64,000 bases of DNA, taken from NCBI RefSeq assembly GCF_018070025.1, contig NZ_JAGPYQ010000002.1, positions 2,108,001 to 2,172,000 of the forward strand, read 5' to 3'. The position numbers were made by a program, and so were the translations under genes. Of this stretch, positions 35,652-43,903 are shown in pieces. Source of the DNA: Streptomyces liliiviolaceus. Its GTDB lineage: Bacteria > Actinomycetota > Actinomycetes > Streptomycetales > Streptomycetaceae. Position 1 is the first letter of the stretch. Each line of letters opens with the position of its first letter. The notes under the pieces were generated by a model, which did not search any database, was not told the origin of the DNA, and worked only from the letters and a program-made list of their open reading frames with translations.

Positions 35652-37526
35652 TCAGGGCCGGGTGGCCGGGACGGCCAGAGCCACGTTCCTGGGGCCGTCC
35701 CTGAAGACGAGCCCGGCTTCCGCGAATTCGTTCAGGACGTGCTGCACCCCGTCCACCGGTCCGTGCAGTCCCAGCCGCTCGTGCACCGCGGCCGCCGTCA
35801 CGGGGCGGTCGCAGCAGGCGAGGTACAGGTCCGCCGTCGGGCCTTCGAGGACGTAGGTGCCCTCGTCCTCCTTCCTTCTGCCGTCGTGGATCTGGACGTA
35901 GTGCGGCGCCTGCCGGTACTCCAGTACGGGTGGCTCGGCGTCGCCCAGCCACGCGCCCTGCCAATCGGCGACGGCCTCGCGCAGGGACCTGTAGTCGTCG
36001 TCGGGGAGTGCTCCCTCCATCTCGCAGCGGAAGAAGTACGCGACGAGATCGAGGTCGATGTCCGCGGGATACACCCGTGCGTAGGCGGGCTCGGGACGCA
36101 GGTCGCGCAGGATCTCGTCCCGGTCTGTGAACAGGGGGCTGAACCGCTCCATGGTGAGACGGCCGGCGTCCCCCGGCGGTGTCAGATGCCAGAGGTCCCT
36201 CAAGGCGGCGGCCTGCTCGTCGCAGTCCCGCGGGCTCTCGCCGGGAAATCCCCAGAGGAGGTTCCACTGCACGTCCATCCCGTGATGGCGCGCCCAGCGC
36301 AGGAGATTCACGTTCTGCGCGGCCGTCACGCCTTTGCGCATGAGACTCAGCACACGGGAACTGAACGACTCGATTCCGGGCTGGATCTGTGAAACACCGG
36401 CGTCCGCGAGCAGTTTGATCTGGGCCCGGGAAAGATTGGCCTTGACTTCGTAGAAGATCTCGTAGTGTGCGCCGCTTTCGACCAGCGCGGGAAACAACGT
36501 CCGGAAGTAGCGCATGTCGAGGATGTTGTCGACCGCCTCGAATCGAAAACTGCCGTATCGACGGGTCTGGCAGGCGAATTCGTCGACAACTCGCTGGGCC
36601 GATTTGGAGCGGAAGTGCATGGTCTCCCCGTTGAGGCCGCAGAAAGTGCAGTGGTGTTTCATCCCCCACCAGCAGCCGCGGGCGGTCTCCAGAGGAAGGT
36701 GGACGGCGCGGGACGCCGCGCGGGGCTGCAGCCGAAGGTTCTCGGCGCGTCGGAAGTACTCGTCGTAGTCCGGCATCGGCAGGTCGTCGAGATTCTGGAC
36801 GAGCCGTGCCGACGGCCCCGTCACCACGCGCCCGGCCTTCCTGCGGGCCAGCCCGGGCACGCCGTCGAGGTCCCTGTCGCCGGCCAGCGCTTCCAGCAGC
36901 ATCGGGAAGGCCGCGTCCGCCTCCCCGATGACCGCCGCGTCGATGCTGTCGACCGCGCGTACCCACTCCTGCCCCATGGGAGCGTCGAAGTTGGCGCCGC
37001 CGAAGAGGGTGAACAGCTCCGGGTGCCGCTGCTTGAGCCGTCGGGCCAGCGCCATCGAGGCCGCGTTCTGCTGGAACGTCGAGGTGAAACCGACTACACG
37101 GAACCGGTCCCACGGGTACGCGTCGACGAGGGCGTCCAGATAGGCCGGGACTTCGTCGCACCTGATGCGCACGAGCCGTTCGCGCAACCGGTCCACGGGG
37201 GTACCGAGGGCCGGTGCGAGGTCTTCGGCGTACAGGTCGACGGACTCGTTCCGCGGATCGGGCGCAGCAGCGCCGAACGCCTCCAGGGAGAACAGCCAGT
37301 CCCCGACCAGGCGTCCGGAGTTGTCGGCGAGAGCGCGGTACATGTCCACGCCGAGGCCCGCGGCGAAATCCAGGTTGGCGTGGAGGGTGGTCGCGGGGAA
37401 CCCGTGCGTCCAGGCAAGGGCGCTCAGCAGCCCTGCCTGGAGGGAGGGGCGCCGGTCGTCCATGAAGGGCATGCACACCAGGACGACGGGCCATTCGCCA
37501 CGCCGCGGATCGCTCACACTCGACAT
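35652..37526 (-). CDS. B12-binding radical-SAM RiPP maturase (C-methyltransferase type)
   Basis: The 624-aa protein has an N-terminal cobalamin-binding Rossmann region (about 10-220, VVLVCMPFMD, VVGFTSTFQQNAAS, LFGGANFD). The radical-SAM domain follows, with cluster motif ARGCWWGMKHHCTFCGLNG, that is Cx7CxxC near residue 282, and a C-terminal domain. This motif and the CGLNG ending typify the RiPP maturation radical-SAM C-methyltransferase family (TIGR03975-like, as for proteusin methylases). It would methylate unactivated carbons of a ribosomal peptide. It starts 13 bp after a 107-aa protein and ends 20 bp before the S8 protease. The start at 37526 is uncertain; an in-frame ATG at 37574 would overlap the upstream gene. 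Confidence 0.87.
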   Translation of the reverse strand: MSSVSDPRRGEWPVVLVCMPFMDDRRPSLQAGLLSALAWTHGFPATTLHANLDFAAGLGVDMYRALADNSGRLVGDWLFSLEAFGAAAPDPRNESVDLYAEDLAPALGTPVDRLRERLVRIRCDEVPAYLDALVDAYPWDRFRVVGFTSTFQQNAASMALARRLKQRHPELFTLFGGANFDAPMGQEWVRAVDSIDAAVIGEADAAFPMLLEALAGDRDLDGVPGLARRKAGRVVTGPSARLVQNLDDLPMPDYDEYFRRAENLRLQPRAASRAVHLPLETARGCWWGMKHHCTFCGLNGETMHFRSKSAQRVVDEFACQTRRYGSFRFEAVDNILDMRYFRTLFPALVESGAHYEIFYEVKANLSRAQIKLLADAGVSQIQPGIESFSSRVLSLMRKGVTAAQNVNLLRWARHHGMDVQWNLLWGFPGESPRDCDEQAAALRDLWHLTPPGDAGRLTMERFSPLFTDRDEILRDLRPEPAYARVYPADIDLDLVAYFFRCEMEGALPDDDYRSLREAVADWQGAWLGDAEPPVLEYRQAPHYVQIHDGRRKEDEGTYVLEGPTADLYLACCDRPVTAAAVHERLGLHGPVDGVQHVLNEFAEAGLVFRDGPRNVALAVPATRP

Positions 37527-37539
37527 CTCGGAGCCCGGG

Positions 37540-37863
37540 CTACTTCCTGGTCGGCCCGGACTTCGGTGGCTCATTCGCCAACCGGTCGTTCCGCTCGCCC
37601 CGGTCTCCCCGGTCTGCCCCGTCGTCCTGCGCCGAGTAAAGTCGGTTCACTTTGAACGCGGCCCGGGACCTGCGTGAGTCACGCCCGCGCTTGAAGCGCG
37701 TACCCAGAAGCTGCGCCTCCATCCTGCCGGTGAGCTGATCACCGGCAGCCTCGAACACTAATTCCAAAGCCCTTTTGTCGGCCTCGGAGAGTTTGTCCCC
37801 CGCCCGCACCACCGCGTTCGCGAGACGCTCTATGTCCTGCCAATCAACTGTATTCCCGTCCAC
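37540..37863 (-). CDS. Small hydrophilic protein, candidate RiPP precursor
   Basis: A 107-aa protein from a GTG with GAAAGGGG at 4-5 nt. The first half is a predicted amphipathic helix (VDWQDIERLANAVVRAG and SEADKRALELVFEAAGDQL), the middle is basic (FKRGRDSRRSRAAFKVNRLY), and the tail is Asp/Arg/Asn-rich ending PPKSGPTRK. It has no Cys, no signal peptide and no known domain. An acidic helical leader followed by a variable tail, directly upstream of a radical-SAM maturase and a cytosolic protease, is the layout of a RiPP precursor, so that is my proposal. It could instead be a partner or recognition protein. A TTGACG lies 68 bp upstream, overlapping the SARP stop. Confidence 0.7.
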   Translation of the reverse strand: MDGNTVDWQDIERLANAVVRAGDKLSEADKRALELVFEAAGDQLTGRMEAQLLGTRFKRGRDSRRSRAAFKVNRLYSAQDDGADRGDRGERNDRLANEPPKSGPTRK

Positions 37864-37932
37864 GACGCCCCTTTCCGAACATTAATTGGCAACACTGAAC
37901 GCCGGGGAGTCTGGTGGCGGGACACCCTTCCG

Positions 37933-40860
37933 TCAAGGGGCCTTGTTTTGCGGCACCCCGGCCTCCACTTCGGCGGCGAGGCGAGCCCGCACCTGGGCGG
38001 CCTGCCGGTGTCCGAGTTCCTCCAGCAGCACCGCCGCCCTCCCCCACGCCGCGCCCGCCGCGCCCCGGTCGCCGGTGGCCAGGAGCACATCACCGAGGGA
38101 AGAGAGCGTGTCGGCCTCGTTGTACAGGTCGCCGATCTCCCGGTAGATGGTGAGCGCCCGTTCATACCTCTCGGCGGCCTGTTCGTACTGCTTGAGGTCG
38201 AGGTGGATGTGGCCGAGGCTGTCCAGGGTGTCGGCCTGGTCGAACCGGTCCCCCACTTCCTCCAGCAGGTCGAGCGCCGCCACGCAGTGGTCCAGCGCCT
38301 CCCGGTGACGGCCCAGCCGGGAGCAGAACCAGCCCACCGCGTTCAGCGCCCGCGCCCGACCGGTACGGTGACCGACCGCCTCGAAGGACTCCAGCGCTCT
38401 ACGGGCATGGTCGAGCCCTTCTTCGTACTGCCCTTCCTCGTCCTTGAGCCAGGAAAGCGTCCGATGCACGTGCGCCTGACCGAGGACGTCTCCGAGCGCC
38501 TCGTACAGGTCGAGTGCCTGCCGCATGTGGGTGGCGACGTCCTCATACCGGCTGAGCCTCATGTACGCATAGGCGACGCACCCATGGCTGACCGCTTTGC
38601 CGTGGGCACTCCCCTCACGATGCGCGGCCTCAAGGGCCCGTTCGTGTGCGGCGGCGGAGTCGTGCCAGTGTCCGGCCCGGTCGAAGTAGGGCTGCAGTGC
38701 CCAGGCCAGCTGCCAGACGTGGGTGTGGAACCGGCTGCGCCCGGCCTCCTGCTGCATCGCCAGCAGCACGGCGTGTTCCCGCAGGAACCAGGACAGCGCC
38801 TCGTCGTGGTCAGCGAAGTTCTCACCGGTGACCGATGGCAGCGGCGGGACGAGAGTGATGGGGTCGTCCCGGTACGGACTCACGTACAGGCTGGCCCGGT
38901 AGGCGCTGTGCACATAGTGGTCGAGCATGCGCTGCGTCGCGGTCAGCCGGTCGACGGGCAGGTCTCGTGTCAGGGCGAGTTCGCCGGCGTAGGCGCGCAG
39001 CAGGTCGTGCAGTTCGTAGCGGTCGCCCGACGGAGAGGCCAGAAGGTGACTTGCCGTCAGTTCGTCGAGCAGCGTCCGGGCTTCCGCGAGGGACAGGCCT
39101 GCCAGACTCGACGCGGCGGCCGCGCCGATGTCGGGGCCGGGGTGCAGTCCGAGCAGCCGGAACAGTCGGGCGGCCGGTTCGGAAAGACGCTCGTAGGACC
39201 AGGAGAACACCTTCCGGACGTTGGTGGCGGAGTCGCCGCCGTCGAGCAGGTCCAGTGCGCTGCCCGCGGCGTGCAGTTCCTTCGCCACCGCTTCGAGCGG
39301 CTGTTGGCGGCGGGTGGCGGCGTGGGCTCCCACGATGGCCAGGGCGAGCGGAAGACGCGCGCAGGAGGCGATGATGTCCCGCACCGCGTCGGGGTCGGCG
39401 GCGAGACGGTCCGTACCGATACGGCGGCCCAGTACGGCTTTCGCCTCGGCGTGGGACATCAGGCCGAGGCCGAGCGGCTGAGCCCCGTGGGTGATCATCA
39501 GTCCGGTGAGCAGATTGCGGCTGGTGACGACGCTGAAGCACTCCGGCGAGCCGGGCAGGAGGGGGCGTACCTGATCCGCGTCCTGTGCGTTGTCCAGGAC
39601 GACGAGCATGCGCCGGTTCGCCAGCAGGCTGCGGTAGAGGGCCGCTTGGCCGTCCGTGTCGACGGGGATGCGCCGGGCCGGCACCCCGAGCGCGTCCAGG
39701 AATCCGCGGATCGCCTCGGCCGGATGCATGGCAGTGCCGCTCGGGTCGAAGCCGCGCAGGTTGACGTAGAGCTGTCCGTCGGGGAAGCGCTCGCGGACCC
39801 GGTGGGCCCAGTGCACGGCCAGGGTGGTCTTGCCGACCCCTGCCGTGCCGCCGATCGCCGTGATGACGACGGTCCCGCCGTCGCCGCCCGGCCCCGCGCC
39901 CGCCCCCGGCAGGAAGGAGTCGAGCCGGTCGATCGCCTCCTCCCGGCCGACGAAACCGGCGACCGGATGTGGGAGTTGGGCGGGTACGACGGTCGTCGGC
40001 AGGCCGGTGTCGGCCGGGGCGCGCGGCGCGCGGCCCTGCGGCGCCTCGGTCGGTCCGCGATCGTCCGGGCCCGTGCCGAGCGCCGGATCGTCGGCCAGGA
40101 TCCTCGCGTGCAGGCGGCGCAGCCGCTGTCCCGGCTCGATGCCGAGTTCGTCGCGCAGCAGGCGGCGGGCGCGGTGGAAGGCGGCCAGCGCCTCCGCCTG
40201 CCGCCCTGCACGGTGCAGGGCCAGCATGAGCAGACCGTGGAAGCCCTCCCGCAGCGGGTGTTCGACGGTGAGCCGGTGTGTCTCGCCCACGAGGTCGAAG
40301 TCGTCGCCGAGGGACAGGTCGACCTCGATGCGCTCCTCCAGGACGCTGAGGCGCCGCTCCGCGAGCCGGTCGCGCTCGGCGTCGACCAGCGGTCCCGTCA
40401 TGCCCTCGCAGAGCCGGCCGTGCCACAGGCCCAGGGCCGCGTGCAGAGCCTCGGCGGTCCCGGCCCGGTCGCCCCTGGCGCGGGCCAGGTGCGCCCGTTC
40501 GATGAGGCCGTCAAAAGCCCGTACGTCCAGCTGTGCCGGTCCCGGTGTCAGCAGATAGCCGGCCTCGGTCCACGCGAGCAGTCCCGAGGGCGCGCGGGGC
40601 GGACGTTCGGGTTCCAGGACGCGACGCAGTCCGGAGACGTGCCGTTGCAGCAGGTTGGCCGCGCGCGCCGGTACGGCCCATCCCCACACGGCGTCGACGA
40701 GCTGGTCCCGGCCGATCGGGGTGTCGGCGTGCAGGAGCAGCACGGCGAGCACCACACGCTGCTGCATCTGTCCCAGGTCCAGCTCGGTCGTACCCCGCCA
40801 TGCCCGCAGCGGTCCGAGCAGTTGGAAACGCAGTCCGGTGAACGGCTCAGGCCCAGTCAT
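37933..40860 (-). CDS. SARP-type regulator with NB-ARC and TPR domains (AfsR-like)
   Basis: The 975-aa protein starts with an OmpR-like winged helix (about 8-100, RFQLLGPLRAW) and a BTAD domain (about 105-255, ending LRDELGIEPGQRLRRLH). An NB-ARC ATPase follows, with P-loop GTAGVGKTTLA (~340) and LVVLDNAQD Walker B, then a C-terminal array of about six TPRs (700-960, SLGHIHLDLKQYEQA). This is the AfsR layout: activators of secondary-metabolite genes binding direct repeats near -35. It lies upstream on the same strand as the small protein, maturase and protease, so it is the likely pathway regulator. GGTGGGAG precedes the ATG; the 5' extension of the frame is not part of the domain. Confidence 0.92.
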   Translation of the reverse strand: MTGPEPFTGLRFQLLGPLRAWRGTTELDLGQMQQRVVLAVLLLHADTPIGRDQLVDAVWGWAVPARAANLLQRHVSGLRRVLEPERPPRAPSGLLAWTEAGYLLTPGPAQLDVRAFDGLIERAHLARARGDRAGTAEALHAALGLWHGRLCEGMTGPLVDAERDRLAERRLSVLEERIEVDLSLGDDFDLVGETHRLTVEHPLREGFHGLLMLALHRAGRQAEALAAFHRARRLLRDELGIEPGQRLRRLHARILADDPALGTGPDDRGPTEAPQGRAPRAPADTGLPTTVVPAQLPHPVAGFVGREEAIDRLDSFLPGAGAGPGGDGGTVVITAIGGTAGVGKTTLAVHWAHRVRERFPDGQLYVNLRGFDPSGTAMHPAEAIRGFLDALGVPARRIPVDTDGQAALYRSLLANRRMLVVLDNAQDADQVRPLLPGSPECFSVVTSRNLLTGLMITHGAQPLGLGLMSHAEAKAVLGRRIGTDRLAADPDAVRDIIASCARLPLALAIVGAHAATRRQQPLEAVAKELHAAGSALDLLDGGDSATNVRKVFSWSYERLSEPAARLFRLLGLHPGPDIGAAAASSLAGLSLAEARTLLDELTASHLLASPSGDRYELHDLLRAYAGELALTRDLPVDRLTATQRMLDHYVHSAYRASLYVSPYRDDPITLVPPLPSVTGENFADHDEALSWFLREHAVLLAMQQEAGRSRFHTHVWQLAWALQPYFDRAGHWHDSAAAHERALEAAHREGSAHGKAVSHGCVAYAYMRLSRYEDVATHMRQALDLYEALGDVLGQAHVHRTLSWLKDEEGQYEEGLDHARRALESFEAVGHRTGRARALNAVGWFCSRLGRHREALDHCVAALDLLEEVGDRFDQADTLDSLGHIHLDLKQYEQAAERYERALTIYREIGDLYNEADTLSSLGDVLLATGDRGAAGAAWGRAAVLLEELGHRQAAQVRARLAAEVEAGVPQNKAP

Positions 40861-40949
40861 CACGGGCTCCCACCTCAAGCGGCACCTGCCGTCCACGCTA
40901 GCGCCAAACCGGTGTGAACACCGCTGCCCGGACTGCAACGGCTCCTGCA

Positions 40950-41095
40950 GCGGGGGCTGCAACCCCCGCCCGCAGCCTGGTGTCAGGGGCCGGGCGGGAG
41001 GTGACGCACCCCTCCCTCTCGGCTCCCCCAGCACAGACACCGACAGCAGCAGCGACGCCGAAGCCGACACCGACTCCGACATCGCGTCGGCTTCG
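40950..41095. promoter_or_regulatory. Structured divergent intergenic region
   Basis: Between the SARP gene and the small-protein/kinase operon (272 bp) lie a hairpin GCGGGGG-6N-CCCCCGC (40950-40969) and a 10-bp inverted repeat CGAAGCCGAC/GTCGGCTTCG (41059-41068, 41086-41095) 38 bp before the downstream start. The stretch between is rich in GACACCGAC-like short repeats. Possible operator or attenuator; function not determined. Confidence 0.35.
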
Positions 41096-41132
41096 ACACC
41101 GGCTTCAGCCATCCACGAGCACGGGGGCATCC

Positions 41133-41414
41133 ATGACCGACCTACTGACCGCGGCCCGGGCCGAGGCGCTGTTCAGCAGCGACCTGGCCACCGGATCCGA
41201 GCCGACGCGGACCGAGATCACCGAGGCGATCCGGCGGGCGATCCGCAGCAACGGCGGCAGCCTGGGCTGCGCGGGCGCGCTCGCGTGCGCCTACGGCGAG
41301 CGCCCGGAGACCGCCGTGCCCCGGATGCGCTGGGCCCTGCGCCAGGTGCGGGCCGCCCACCCGCGGACGGCCGGGTGGCGGGCCGGATACACGGTGAGGA
41401 CCCCCCACCCGTGA
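41133..41414 (+). CDS. Small conserved actinomycete protein, 93 aa
   Basis: A soluble 93-aa protein opening MTDLLTAARAEALFSSDL, with AITEAIRRAIRS-like helices and the stretch GERPETAVPRMRWAL. This matches a small family frequent in streptomycetes, of unknown function, with a short internal segment rich in Gly/Cys (GGSLGCAGALACAYG). GGGGGC precedes the ATG. The upstream frame is Thr/Pro repetitive and not counted. Its TGA overlaps the GTG of the histidine kinase (GTGA), so the two are translated together; it may modulate that kinase. Confidence 0.75.
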   Translation: MTDLLTAARAEALFSSDLATGSEPTRTEITEAIRRAIRSNGGSLGCAGALACAYGERPETAVPRMRWALRQVRAAHPRTAGWRAGYTVRTPHP

Positions 41415-42205
41415 GGACCAGGCCGCGGGCCGTCGTGGCCGTGCCGGTCTGCCTGGCCCTTCAGCTCGCCGCCGTCGGCTGCTTCTCGGCACGGGCCGAC
41501 GTGGCTCTGGCCCTCTACGGCATCGGGGCACTGTGTGCGGCGCTCACCGCCATGGTCCCCGCCCTGCTGCGCCGCGGCCCGTCCGACGTACACGTCCGGC
41601 AGGCCGTCGCCGTGGAGCGCACCCGGATCCGGCACGACCTCCATGACGGGCTCGGTCCCCTGCTGTCGGGGATAGCGCTGTGCGCCCGGGCCCTGTCGGA
41701 CCGGCTGGAGGGGCGCGGTCTGGACATCGAGCGCACTCTGGTGCACCGGATCCGTACGGAGGTGTCCAACGCCGTGGTGGAGGTCCGCCGTCTGGTCGAC
41801 GCGCTGCCTCCCGCCGCGGTCGCCTCGCTGGGGCTCGTCGGGGCGTTGCGCGACCACGCCCGGTTCGTTCCGCCGCCGACGGACGTCGAGATCGTGACGT
41901 GTGCGCTGCCCGCGCTGCCGTCGGCCGTGGAGAGCGCGGTGTACCGGATCGTCACGGAGGCGATGACCAACGTCGTGCGGCACGCCGACGCCCGGCACGC
42001 GCGGGTCACCCTGGCCGCGGGGCCCCGCTCGCTGCTGGTCACGATCGCCGACGACGGACGCGGTATCGCCTGCGCGACGGCCGGGGTGGGGCTGACGTCG
42101 ATACGGCAGCGCGCCGAGGCCGCGGGCGGAACCCTCTCCGTGCGTACGGTCCGGGGCAGCGGCACCGAGGTGCGCGTACACCTCCCGCTGCCCCGGGCGG
42201 CCTGA
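41411..42205 (+). CDS. Orphan NarL-type sensor histidine kinase
   Basis: A 264-aa kinase with two or three N-terminal membrane helices (about 6-55). The HisKA_3 box RTRIRHDLHDGLGPLLSG follows (His ~75), then a HATPase domain with the N-box TEAMTNVVRHADA and G-boxes DDGRGIACA and GVGLTSIRQRAEAAGG. It lacks an extended sensor domain. The GTG start overlaps the upstream stop, fixing the N-terminus. No response regulator is adjacent; the nearest NarL-type one is at 32.5-33.2 kb on the other side of the RiPP-like block. Phosphotransfer between them is a hypothesis. Confidence 0.87.
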   Translation: MRTRPRAVVAVPVCLALQLAAVGCFSARADVALALYGIGALCAALTAMVPALLRRGPSDVHVRQAVAVERTRIRHDLHDGLGPLLSGIALCARALSDRLEGRGLDIERTLVHRIRTEVSNAVVEVRRLVDALPPAAVASLGLVGALRDHARFVPPPTDVEIVTCALPALPSAVESAVYRIVTEAMTNVVRHADARHARVTLAAGPRSLLVTIADDGRGIACATAGVGLTSIRQRAEAAGGTLSVRTVRGSGTEVRVHLPLPRAA

Positions 42206-42361
42206 ACAGGTTCCCCCTCCACTCCACCGCCCGAGCGCGTCCCACGGCTGCCGGGACGGCGTCCCGGCCCGGACAGGACGCCTGCCTCTGCTGCGGACGG
42301 GCCGGGCGCCGCACCGTGGGAGATGTCCACAACCGGCCAGTATCCGACAAGGAGTCATCGC

Positions 42362-42781
42362 ATGGCCTCTGGAACCTTCCAGTCCCTTCCGGTCCCGACC
42401 ACGGCACTCGACGGCCGCATCAGCGCCATCGTCCTGGACCCCGGCGGCAACCCCGCCGATGTCGTCAACAAGGGCACGCCGGTCACCGTACGGGTCGAGT
42501 GGAACCTCACCGGTTTCCTCGTGCCGCTGCTGGCGGGCACCTGGAACCTGCACGTCAGCGTGGACGAGATCGGCGGCCCGCACGACTTCAACGAGCCGTC
42601 GACGCCGGTGCCCGTCCCGCTCAACGGCAATCCCGACTACCGGCAGGAGATCGTCCTGTCGTCGCTGCAGGCCGGGCGCACCTACTCGCTCGTCGCCTCG
42701 CTGGCCTACCGCAATCCCGCCGGGTCGCCCGCACCGCTGGGCGGCTACGTGAACGTCGGCACCGTGAACGTCCTGCTCTGA
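42362..42781 (+). CDS. Hypothetical beta-rich protein, 139 aa
   Basis: A 139-aa protein without signal peptide, Cys or membrane segment. Alternating hydrophobic strands (VTVRVEWNLTGF, GTWNLHVSVDEIGG, TYSLVASLAY) suggest an immunoglobulin-like sandwich. AAGGAG lies at good distance before the ATG at 42362; an earlier in-frame ATG has none. I do not recognise the family. It stands alone between the kinase operon and a strong hairpin terminator. Confidence 0.72.
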   Translation: MASGTFQSLPVPTTALDGRISAIVLDPGGNPADVVNKGTPVTVRVEWNLTGFLVPLLAGTWNLHVSVDEIGGPHDFNEPSTPVPVPLNGNPDYRQEIVLSSLQAGRTYSLVASLAYRNPAGSPAPLGGYVNVGTVNVLL

Positions 42782-42813
42782 CCGATCGACCATTTCCGCA
42801 GGGGGGAGTCCGC

Positions 42814-42845
42814 GTCCCGCCCCACCGAAACCGGTGGGGCGGGAC
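42814..42845. terminator. Hairpin terminator, 14-bp stem
   Basis: GTCCCGCCCCACCG (42814-42827) pairs perfectly with 42832-42845 around loop AAAC. It lies between converging genes. Confidence 0.82.
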
Positions 42846-42906
42846 TCGGGCGTTCACCCGCCGCGCGCGGTCGGTGCGTGCGGCCGGTGCGTGCGGCCGG
42901 TGCGGC

Positions 42907-43602
42907 TCAGGTGCCCGGCTTGCGGCCGTACACGTAGACGTCGTCGTTCTTCTTCAGGAGCGACCAGTACTTCTTGGCCGTCGTCTTCGTCATGTTGACG
43001 CAGCCGTGCGAGCCGGGCGGGTTCCACATGCTCACGCCGACCGAGTGGAAGGCCTGGCCGCCGTCGAAGAACTGGCTGTAGGGCATGGGCACGTCGTAGA
43101 TGGACGAGACGTGGTCGATGTGCCGCCAGTAGATCTTCTTCAGGCCGGTACGGGTCTCGTAGCCGTCGCGGCCCGTGCGCACCGGCACCGGTCCGTACAC
43201 GAGCTTCTTGCCGTCCTGGATCCAGCTGAGCTGGAGCGTCAGGTTCACGCAGGCGATACGGCCCTTGTTGACCGGGCATTTGCCGTCTTTGTTCGGGTTC
43301 GTCCCGACGGCCTTCTGCTTGGTCATCAGATCCATCACGCCCCAGGTGATGGAACCGGCGTAGCCGATGTTCGGGGTGATGCCGTGCTGGGTCTGGAAGG
43401 CCTTGATCGCCTTGCAGTCGGCGGTGGACTGCTTGCCGTCGACCGGCCGGCCGAGGAACTTCTCCACTTTCTTCTGGTACGGGCCGCTCGACGTGGTGCA
43501 ACTGGCCGCCTGCGCGGGCGCCGCGCCCAGTGCGACGGTCAGCGGCACCACCATCCCGGTGATCCCCAGTGCGACGGTTACCCGTCTGCGAATGTCCCCC
43601 AT
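42907..43602 (-). CDS. Secreted L,D-transpeptidase (YkuD) with peptidoglycan-binding domain
   Basis: A 231-aa secreted protein with a signal peptide cleaved near APAQA-AS, a peptidoglycan-binding helical domain (about 45-95, including FLGRPVDGKQSTADCKAIKAF) and a YkuD catalytic domain. The active site is GSHGCVNM (His, Cys), with HSVGVSMWNPP upstream of it. It makes or trims 3-3 peptidoglycan cross-links or anchors proteins. GAGGAAAGG precedes the ATG at 43602. No lipobox is seen, so it is released or wall-bound. Confidence 0.9.
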   Translation of the reverse strand: MGDIRRRVTVALGITGMVVPLTVALGAAPAQAASCTTSSGPYQKKVEKFLGRPVDGKQSTADCKAIKAFQTQHGITPNIGYAGSITWGVMDLMTKQKAVGTNPNKDGKCPVNKGRIACVNLTLQLSWIQDGKKLVYGPVPVRTGRDGYETRTGLKKIYWRHIDHVSSIYDVPMPYSQFFDGGQAFHSVGVSMWNPPGSHGCVNMTKTTAKKYWSLLKKNDDVYVYGRKPGT

Positions 43603-43903
43603 GGCCAGGCCTTTCCTCTTCGGTTCCGCTTCGGTTCCACTTGGGTGCTTCTTCGATCCGGTCGATCTCTGCCAGCTAGACACACACCGCGGGACATCGG
43701 TTGTGGTGCCTGACCAGCTGGAACGAAACGGTGACATGATCTTGAACCGGGTCATTCGGCACACGGGACGACGGTACGGAACCGTACGGGACGCCACGCG
43801 AGCGGCTTCCCCCGCTCCGGGGCGGGGCCGGTTCCCCGGGACGGGGCCAGTTCCCCGCGATTGGCCCCTGCTTCCCGCTCACCTGCCCGCCTACGCTGCC
43901 GCC
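43603..43903. other. 301-bp divergent region with a 19-bp tandem repeat
   Basis: Non-coding gap between the L,D-transpeptidase and decarboxylase genes. Two abutting 19-bp copies (43823-43841 and 43842-43860) share CGGGGCC-GTTCCCC-GA at 17 of 19 positions. A -10 box for the right-hand gene ends the region. No gene-like frame is present. Confidence 0.6.
43892..43897 (+). promoter_or_regulatory. -10 box TACGCT, leaderless decarboxylase gene
   Basis: TACGCT lies 6 nt before the ATG at 43904 and no Shine-Dalgarno sequence is visible. Confidence 0.5.

Noticed and set aside
37527..37574. Upstream ATG for the radical-SAM protein
   Set aside because: It would overlap the small-protein gene by 35 bp and adds a non-conserved basic stretch, though it cannot be fully excluded.
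40861..41130. N-terminal extension of the SARP regulator
   Set aside because: The canonical SARP N-terminus begins at 40860 with a good ribosome-binding site; the extra Ser/Ala-rich stretch matches no family.
40914..41132. Thr/Pro-rich N-terminal extension of the 93-aa protein
   Set aside because: The stretch is repetitive, antisense-neighbouring and lacks a ribosome-binding site; the conserved family start is at 41133.
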